Part shown: one piece after another, positions 58,323 through 64,000 of the stretch | Position numbering within the stretch: the stretch's first letter is position 1 | Layout: the number at the start of each line of letters is the position of its first letter | Assembly (NCBI RefSeq): GCF_033097365.1 | Contig: NZ_AP028461.1 | Coordinates: 2,852,001-2,916,000 of the forward strand | Source: Actinoplanes sichuanensis | GTDB taxonomy: Bacteria > Actinomycetota > Actinomycetes > Mycobacteriales > Micromonosporaceae | Direction: 5' to 3' | DNA length: 64,000 nucleotides | Translations under genes and position numbers: made by a program | The notes under the pieces: model-generated | The model's database searches: none | Told to the model about the DNA's origin: nothing | The model's input: the letters and a program-made list of their open reading frames with translations, nothing else

Positions 58323-61249
58323 CCGATTCTCCGCCACGGGCCGTGCGCGGCGCCGGGTTCCTGCCCGCGGGTCACCCGGGTGGCACGCCATCGTGCGCCG
58401 TCGTGGCTCACCTCGGCGCCCTTGCGGTAGGTGGTTCTGCTGTTCCATGGATCGAGCACGGTGACCTGGAACCTCGCCGTGACCGCGGGGGCACCGGCCG
58501 GCGACAGCTGCGGTGACACCGTGACCGTCACGGTGAGGCAGCCGGGGCTGCCGGAGGAGAAACCGGTGAGGGTGTACCGGTCGGCGGCCAGTTCCGTGGT
58601 GGAGCCGTCGGCCAGGGTGGCGGTCACGTGCACGGTGGACGGGTCGAGGGCGGCACCGGTCTCGTACCAGTCCTTCGTGGTGCCGGCCTTGATCGCCCGG
58701 ACCGCCGGGGCCAGGGCGTTCGCCGCCCCGGTCAGGCCGGTGGTGGCGGCATCGATGTCCTGCTGGGTCGCGATGGGGGACAGCAACGTCCGCTGAGCCG
58801 TCGCCAGCGCGGCGGCGAAGGCGAGCCAGGACTCCGAGGTGTGGTCGGCTTCCTTCTTGTCCTCGGCGGTGTCGACCAGGCCCTGGAGCCTGCTCTTGTC
58901 GACGGGCTGCGGGGTCAGGGACAGCAGGTCGATCTTCACCGACTGGTTGCCGCCGGGGCTGCGGGCCTCGACCCGGACGGTGGCGGTGCCGCCGGTGAGG
59001 GCGAGGTCGCCGAGCTCGACGGTCTCCCAGCCGGAGGTGGCCCGGTTGATGTCGAGTTGATGTGCCCGGCCGGCGGCGTCGCTGATGACCACCCGGGCGT
59101 ACGACAGGCCGCCGGTGGTGTTGATCTTCGCGGTGAAACGGTAGAGCCCGTCGGGCACCGGGTTCTCCTGGCGCACCGAGCCGGAGAAGGCGTCGGTGCG
59201 ACCGAGCTGGAGCGCCCAGCGGGTCGAGTCGGCACCGGGTGTCACGTTCTTGACGAAGGTGTTCGCCGAATAATCGGTGTCCACCGTGGTGGTCCAGCCG
59301 GTCAGCTCGGTGCGGAGGATCCGGTCGGCGGCGAAGTCGGGGTTGAGGACGTAGTTGTTGGCGGCACCCACCCGCCACTCGCCGGTGACCGCGTTGAGCT
59401 CCCAGTGGCTCAGGGAGTTGAAGGAGAGGCCGTCGGCGGTCTCCGACAGCGGCACCCACTGGTTGTAGCCGAGACCGTTCCAGGCGAAGTCGGCCCAGCG
59501 GTCTCCCGCGTACAGGACGGTGTCCTGCTCGGTGCCTTTGATCGTGACGAAGAAGCCGGTCTGGGTGACGTGGCTGTAGTCCTTCTCGGTGCCGGGCAGG
59601 GTGTACTCGGCGCTGTACGGCCCCTGGATGTCGCTGGTCTGCGACTCGATGACGTGGTTGACCGAGGTGTTCCAGCCGTGCAGGTCGGAGGCGGCCATGT
59701 AGTAGGTGTCATGCAGCCGGAACATGGCGTTGCCCTCCCGTCCGGCGGCGTTGAAGCCGATCTGGACGGCCGGCTCGATGCTCAGCGAGTCGGTGGCCGA
59801 GATCTTGCTGACGAACGCGCGGGCCCGGCCGGCGGCGTTGGAGAACACCAGGTAGTCCGAGCCGTCGTCGTCGGTGAAGACGGTCTGGTCGCCGGTCGAG
59901 GTGGTGGGCGAGTTGACGATCTGCCTCTGGACGTTGGCGTACCGGAAGTCGTCGGCCGGTGAGTCACCCTGCAGGAACAGCACGCCGGCGTTGTCGGTGC
60001 CGCTCGGGTCGAGGCGCTGGTACATCTGCACGAGCAGCACGTACTTGCCGGTGTTCTCGTTGTAGGAGACGCCGAGCCGCCCGACCCAGCCGGCCTCGGC
60101 GAGTGTGCGCAGCCGGGCCCAGTACGGGCCGACGGTGGCCGGGATGTCCAGGGCGGTGCCGACCGTCGCGACCTCGTTCTCGAACTTCCAGTTCACCAGG
60201 TCCTTGGAGGAGTAGACCGGGATCGACTGGAAGGTCGACGGGTAGGTGCGGGTCGGGCTGGCGTGGTACTCGTCGGCGTTGGCGTAGCGCACGCCGTACC
60301 AGTAGTAGGTGTCGCCGAACCGGAAGATGCCGCCGCCCTGGGAGTAGATCGGGTTGCCGTCGGTATCGCGCCAGAACGTGTTGTTGGTGATCGGCTGGAA
60401 GCTGCCGGCGGAGACCGTCTTCAGGGCGCCGGCCGTGCTCTGCAGCGCGTTCTTGGCCCGTACCACGTCGTCCGTTCCGGCGTCGGCGCGGCCGAGCACG
60501 CGCTGGGCGTCCTTCAGGGCTTTGGCGAAGGGCTTCCACGACTGGTGCGTGAAGTCGGTGGGGACCCGTTTCTCGTAGTCGGCGACGATCGCCCGTAGCC
60601 CGCGCAGGAGTACGAGCGCGTCGGTGGCCTGCTGGAGCGCGGCCCGGGCCGCCTCCCGCTCCTCCGGCGTGCCGCCGCTGCGGCCCAGTTCGCCGGCCGT
60701 GGCGCGGGCGGTGGCGAAGGGCTCCCAGGAGGGTGCGGTGTAATCGGCGGCGGTGAAGCCGGACACCGAACGGTGCAGCGTCTCCAGCGCGTCCGGGACG
60801 TGCGGCTGGCCGGAGGTGACCTCGACCCAGCCGTGATCGACCCATCCTTCGGCGACGATCCGCAGGGTGTGCCGGCCGTCGGTGAGGCCGCTGAAGGTGG
60901 CCAGCGCACGCACGGTGTTGTCGGTGGCGGTTCCGTAGTTGACGGTGCCCTTCTCCTGGTCGTCGATGTAGACGCGGCCGAGTCCGTGGCCGGTGCGGGT
61001 GCTGCCGTGGACCACGGCGGTGTGCCCGTCGAAGACGACCTCGAGGAACGCGCCGGTGGTGGCCCAGTGGATGCGGGAGTTGCTGTCCCAGGCGCCGTCG
61101 TAGTAGGTCTGGTGCAGGGTGCCGCGTTCGGTGGTCACCGCGGTGTGCTCGACGGACACGACCGTCTCGTCGGCTGCGGCGGGGCTGGCGGGTGCGAGAA
61201 GGGTCAGCGCGGCCGCCAGCAGGGCGGCCGCGAATGCTCTTGTGGCCAT
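58319..61249 (-). CDS. large secreted GH43-like enzyme with FIVAR repeats and chitin-binding-type CBM
   Basis: The 976-residue protein has a signal peptide (LLAAALTLLAPASPAAADE), an N-terminal beta-sandwich (30-150), two FIVAR-like segments (to about 300), and a GH43-type propeller (DTDGNPIYSQGGGIFRFGDT, DQTVFTDDDGSDYLVFSNAA, GREGNAMFRLHDTYYMAASD). A beta-sandwich CBM (about 640-790), another FIVAR, a Big-like domain and a C-terminal CBM5/12-like module (WNSRTTYRKGAEVSHDGARW) follow. It shares the propeller and CBM order with 47439-49247. It is probably an exo-galactanase/arabinogalactan enzyme; the substrate is inference. Confidence 0.8.
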   Translation of the reverse strand: MATRAFAAALLAAALTLLAPASPAAADETVVSVEHTAVTTERGTLHQTYYDGAWDSNSRIHWATTGAFLEVVFDGHTAVVHGSTRTGHGLGRVYIDDQEKGTVNYGTATDNTVRALATFSGLTDGRHTLRIVAEGWVDHGWVEVTSGQPHVPDALETLHRSVSGFTAADYTAPSWEPFATARATAGELGRSGGTPEEREAARAALQQATDALVLLRGLRAIVADYEKRVPTDFTHQSWKPFAKALKDAQRVLGRADAGTDDVVRAKNALQSTAGALKTVSAGSFQPITNNTFWRDTDGNPIYSQGGGIFRFGDTYYWYGVRYANADEYHASPTRTYPSTFQSIPVYSSKDLVNWKFENEVATVGTALDIPATVGPYWARLRTLAEAGWVGRLGVSYNENTGKYVLLVQMYQRLDPSGTDNAGVLFLQGDSPADDFRYANVQRQIVNSPTTSTGDQTVFTDDDGSDYLVFSNAAGRARAFVSKISATDSLSIEPAVQIGFNAAGREGNAMFRLHDTYYMAASDLHGWNTSVNHVIESQTSDIQGPYSAEYTLPGTEKDYSHVTQTGFFVTIKGTEQDTVLYAGDRWADFAWNGLGYNQWVPLSETADGLSFNSLSHWELNAVTGEWRVGAANNYVLNPDFAADRILRTELTGWTTTVDTDYSANTFVKNVTPGADSTRWALQLGRTDAFSGSVRQENPVPDGLYRFTAKINTTGGLSYARVVISDAAGRAHQLDINRATSGWETVELGDLALTGGTATVRVEARSPGGNQSVKIDLLSLTPQPVDKSRLQGLVDTAEDKKEADHTSESWLAFAAALATAQRTLLSPIATQQDIDAATTGLTGAANALAPAVRAIKAGTTKDWYETGAALDPSTVHVTATLADGSTTELAADRYTLTGFSSGSPGCLTVTVTVSPQLSPAGAPAVTARFQVTVLDPWNSRTTYRKGAEVSHDGARWRATRVTRGQEPGAAHGPWRRIG

Positions 61250-61265
61250 GGATCCTCCGCGTGGT

Positions 61266-62117
61266 TCAGGCGTGGTAGATCAGGGCGGGTAGCCCGGTGA
61301 CGCCGACCCGGGCGCGGAACACCGCACCGGCCGCCGGTTCCGGGTCGTCGAGTGCGTGGCGCGAGGTGGTGATGTAGAGCTCGTCGAGGTCCGGGCCGCC
61401 GAAGGTGCAGGCGGTGACCTGCCGAACCGGCAGGTCGACGACGCCGTCCAGCCGGCCGTCCGGGGTGTAGCGGTGCACGGCGGCGCCGTCCCACAGGGCC
61501 ACCCAGAGGTGACCGTCGGCGTCGACGGTGAGCCCGTCGGGGGCGCCACGCTCGGGTGGGATCTCCACCAGCGGCCGCCGGCCGGTCAGACCGGCCGACG
61601 GGTCGGAGTCGAAGACGTCGATGCGCCCGGTGGGGGTGTCGACGTAGTAGGCGAGAGTGCCGTCCGGGCTCCAGGCGAGGCCGTTGGAGATGGTGACGGC
61701 GTCGAGGACGACGGTGATCGCGCCGTCCGGCGTCAGACGGTACAGCCGGCCCGCGCCCGGTGCGGCCTGATAGGACATCGAGCCGGCGTAGAAGGCGCCG
61801 TGCGGATCGCAGCCGCCCTCGTTCATCCGGGTTCCCGGCCGCCAGCCCGGGACGGCGACGCGCCGTTCGGCCCGGCCGTGCTGGTCCAGCAGCACGAAGG
61901 AGCTCTCACCGGCGACGATCGTTCCGCCGTCGCGTCGTGGCCGTAGCACGGCGGCCACCCGGTCGACGTGGTGGCGCCGCACCGCCGTCGATCCCACCCC
62001 ACGGCTGAGGACGTCGCCGGCGAGCATGTCGACCCACCGCAGGGTCTGCTGTTCCGGGTACCAGACCGGGCCCTCGCCGTGCTCGGCGACCGGATCGGTG
62101 AACTGTTCGGCGTGCAT
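61266..62117 (-). CDS. SMP-30/gluconolactonase/LRE-family protein
   Basis: The 283-residue cytosolic propeller has EGPVWYPEQQTLRWVDMLAG, the metal-binding Glu in EHGEGPVW, NEGGCDPHGAFYAGSM, ISNGLAWSPDGTLAYYVDT and the Asp in GAPDGLTVDADGHLWVALW. It opens sugar lactones to aldonates. It is the first gene of the operon, with 16 bases to the glycosidase gene. Confidence 0.88.
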   Translation of the reverse strand: MHAEQFTDPVAEHGEGPVWYPEQQTLRWVDMLAGDVLSRGVGSTAVRRHHVDRVAAVLRPRRDGGTIVAGESSFVLLDQHGRAERRVAVPGWRPGTRMNEGGCDPHGAFYAGSMSYQAAPGAGRLYRLTPDGAITVVLDAVTISNGLAWSPDGTLAYYVDTPTGRIDVFDSDPSAGLTGRRPLVEIPPERGAPDGLTVDADGHLWVALWDGAAVHRYTPDGRLDGVVDLPVRQVTACTFGGPDLDELYITTSRHALDDPEPAAGAVFRARVGVTGLPALIYHA

Positions 62118-62238
62118 CCGCGGGCCGCTCCTCCGGTTCCGAGTGGCCGCTCAGCGAAACACCGCAGTCGGCGATAAGTAATATTAACGAAACCAAAGAT
62201 AGTCTTGAATTCGCGCGATACAAGCCTGGTCGGCGAGC

Positions 62239-62254
62239 AATTAGTATGATAATT
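62239..62254. promoter_or_regulatory. AATTA-GTATGA-TAATT inverted repeat between divergent sugar genes
   Basis: A perfect 5-6-5 inverted repeat lies in an AT-rich 220-base region between the SMP-30 operon and the oxidoreductase gene. The TNGTATGA-like centre resembles FadR-type GntR sites. No GntR gene is in the window. Confidence 0.45.
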
Positions 62255-62336
62255 TCGCTTCCGCTCCGTGAGGCAGACGGCCGGCGTGCTGCTCCCGGCC
62301 ACCACCTCCGCGCCCGAGTAGGCAAGGAACAGACAC

Positions 62337-63422
62337 ATGTATCGCGCTGCCATCGTGGGCACCGGCGGCATCGCCGCCGCCCACGCGCAAGCATTGACCG
62401 ACCATGATCGTGCCCGGCTCACCGCGGTCGTCGACCTCGACGAGAACCGGGCCCGCACGTTCGCCGGGTCCTGGAACGTCCCGACGGTCGCCCCCGGCCT
62501 CACCACCCTGCTCGAGACCGGTGACGTCGACTTGGTGCACGTGTGTACGCCGCCGTCGACGCACGCCCCGCTCGCCCTGCAATGCCTGCGCGCCGGGGTG
62601 AACGTGATCGTGGAGAAGCCGCCCACCCTGTCGCTGGCCGAGCTCGACACCCTGGCGGAGGCTTCGCGAGCCTCCGGGGCGCACCTGGCCACCGTCTTCC
62701 AGCACCGGTTCGGTGCCGGGGCAGCCCGGCTGCGGGCGATGGCGGCCGCGGGCGACCTGGGCCGGCCGTTGCTGGCTACCTGCGAGACCCTCTGGTACCG
62801 CGACGCCGCCTACTTCGAGGTGCCGTGGCGGGGGAAGTGGGAGACCGAGGGCGGCGGCCCGACCATGGGTCACGGCATCCACCAGTTCGACTTGCTGCTG
62901 TCGGTGCTCGGCCCCTGGGAGCGGGTCACCGCGGTCGCGGCCCGCCGGGACCGGCACGTCGACACCGAGGACGTGTCGATGGCGCTGGTCACCTTCGCGG
63001 ACGGGACGATCGCCTCGGTGGTCAACTCGGTGATCTCACCGCGGCAGGTGTCCGCGCTGCGCTTCGACTACAGCCACGCCACCGTCGAGCTGTCCCACCT
63101 GTACGGCTACACCGACGCCGACTGGACCGTCACCCCGGCGCCCGGGCACGCGGCCGTCGCCGAGCGCTGGGCGCAGTCACCGTCGGCGGTTCAGAGCGGT
63201 CACGACGGACAGTTCGCCGCCGTGTTCGACGCCCTCGACAGCGGCACCGCGCCACCCGTCACTATCGAGGAGACCAGACGCACCATGGAATTCGTCGCCG
63301 CCCTCTACGCCTCGGCGTTCACCGGCACCCCGGTGAACGCCGGCGACATCGGTCCGGACAGCCCCTTCGCCACCCGCATGGACGGCGCCGGCGCGCCGTG
63401 GCGGGCGGTGCGGATCGGATGA
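62337..63422 (+). CDS. Gfo/Idh/MocA-family oxidoreductase
   Basis: The 361-residue protein has the NAD(P)-binding start RAAIVGTGGIAAAHAQAL, the EKPPTLS motif with the catalytic-region lysine, and GHGIHQFDLLLSVLG with the usual active-site His. It oxidises or reduces a sugar or inositol derivative. It is followed by a PmoA-like gene in a 4-base overlap. Confidence 0.9.
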   Translation: MYRAAIVGTGGIAAAHAQALTDHDRARLTAVVDLDENRARTFAGSWNVPTVAPGLTTLLETGDVDLVHVCTPPSTHAPLALQCLRAGVNVIVEKPPTLSLAELDTLAEASRASGAHLATVFQHRFGAGAARLRAMAAAGDLGRPLLATCETLWYRDAAYFEVPWRGKWETEGGGPTMGHGIHQFDLLLSVLGPWERVTAVAARRDRHVDTEDVSMALVTFADGTIASVVNSVISPRQVSALRFDYSHATVELSHLYGYTDADWTVTPAPGHAAVAERWAQSPSAVQSGHDGQFAAVFDALDSGTAPPVTIEETRRTMEFVAALYASAFTGTPVNAGDIGPDSPFATRMDGAGAPWRAVRIG

Positions 63423-64000
63423 GCCGGTTGCTGGTCGATCACGCGGTGGGCCGTTCGGTCACGGTCTCCGCCGGTGACAAGCCCCTTTTCACGTACGTGT
63501 ATGCGCCCGGCACCGCACAGCTGGAGTCGCCGAAGCCGTACCTGCACCCGATCCGGACCCTCGCCGGTGACCTGGTGTCGCTGTACCGTCCGCACGACCA
63601 CGTCTGGCACAAGGGGATCGCCTGGTCGCTGCCACATGTCGGCGAGCACAACTTCTGGGGCGGCCCCACCTACGTGCACGGCCAGTTCTACGTGCAGCTG
63701 GACAACAACGGCAGCGCCACCCACCGGGAACTGACCGAGCTGTCGGCCGGCGCCTCCCGCGCCACCTTCGCCCACCGGCTGGCCTGGACCTCGCAGCAGG
63801 GCGCACCGGTCATCGACGAGCACCGGGCGCTGACTGCGGCACAGGCCGACGACGTCAGCTGGACGCTGGTGTTCGAGACCCGGATGACCAACGTGTCCGG
63901 CGGGACGCTCGCCTTCGGGTCACCGACGACCAAGGGGCGGGAGAACGCGGGGTACGGCGGGCTGTTCTGGCGCGGGCCACGCGCGTTCACCGGCGGGACC
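63419..64000 (+). CDS. PmoA-like (DUF6807) protein, partial at the window end
   Basis: The ATG at 63419 overlaps the previous stop (ATGA). The 194 codons in the window have no stop and include ESPKPYLHPIRTLAGDLVSL, YRPHDHVWHKGIAWSLPHVG and FGSPTTKGRENAGYGGLFWR, the marks of the DUF6807/PmoA family. The family commonly occurs beside sugar oxidoreductases in plant-polysaccharide loci. Confidence 0.85.
   Translation, partial: MSRLLVDHAVGRSVTVSAGDKPLFTYVYAPGTAQLESPKPYLHPIRTLAGDLVSLYRPHDHVWHKGIAWSLPHVGEHNFWGGPTYVHGQFYVQLDNNGSATHRELTELSAGASRATFAHRLAWTSQQGAPVIDEHRALTAAQADDVSWTLVFETRMTNVSGGTLAFGSPTTKGRENAGYGGLFWRGPRAFTGGT

Noticed and set aside
1..64000. CRISPR arrays, rRNA and tRNA genes
   Set aside because: No regularly spaced repeats or conserved rRNA segments were seen, and no convincing tRNA cloverleaf was noticed by eye; a tRNA search program would be needed to exclude tRNAs firmly.

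Overview
The window is high-GC actinobacterial DNA with GTG/TTG starts and ATGA-type gene overlaps. The gene families (XRE/DUF5753 with DUF397, DUF2637, SUKH, GH43 with FIVAR repeats, CueP, CsoR) fit a filamentous actinomycete, most likely Micromonosporaceae such as Actinoplanes. The genus is inferred from gene style only.

Left part (1-13.8 kb): an accessory, scarred region. It holds a NucA/NucB-type nuclease gene cut at its 5' end and joined to a frameshifted large serine recombinase remnant. Next is a compact six-gene minus-strand operon (6419 to 3299): two short proteins with a CxCG-PWPC motif, a small unknown protein, a JmjC/cupin oxygenase-like protein, a 158-residue protein ending in a CCPPNPGI tail, and an APH-fold kinase. 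A divergent XRE-TPR regulator gene followed by a GNAT gene faces it. The regulator gene is broken by a complete ISAs1-family insertion sequence (8020-9387) with imperfect terminal repeats and a perfect 10-bp target duplication; removing the element restores the frame. Further right are a 103-bp palindrome, an XRE/DUF5753 and DUF397 pair (DUF397 frameshifted in a G7 run), a second CxxCG-PWPC protein and a DUF2637 remnant with an amber stop.

Middle (13.8-41.9 kb): two overlapping FtsX-like permeases with no ATPase beside them, a SUKH protein, a GNAT, a GH63-like glycosidase facing a LacI regulator with matching palindromic operators, a TylF-type methyltransferase, a NarL-type two-component system, a secreted ricin-type lectin, and a copper-handling locus. 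The copper locus runs L,D-transpeptidase, DUF6153, DUF305, CueP, CopZ, a secreted HxH protein and CopA, with a CsoR-type box before copZ and csoR nearby. An NlpC/P60 hydrolase lies under a likely c-di-AMP (ydaO) riboswitch. A secreted M14 carboxypeptidase follows.

Right part (41.9-64 kb): after a patch of gene fragments comes a plant-polysaccharide utilisation region. It contains a CUT1 sugar ABC importer with a GH43-like enzyme, a GH43-FIVAR enzyme, a PL9 pectate lyase, a CE12 rhamnogalacturonan acetylesterase, two secreted beta-repeat proteins, and a tightly overlapped operon (SMP-30, large GH43-FIVAR-CBM, mutarotase-like, hexapeptide acyltransferase fused to a helical domain, D-2-hydroxyacid dehydrogenase). 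Divergent from that operon are a Gfo/Idh/MocA oxidoreductase and a PmoA-like (DUF6807) gene that runs off the window. The working reading is that secreted enzymes open pectin or rhamnogalacturonan and its galactan/arabinan side chains, the importer takes up the oligomers, and the cytosolic enzymes process them. Twin TAAAACGTTTTA-type operators between 51.7 and 52.0 kb suggest LacI-type control.
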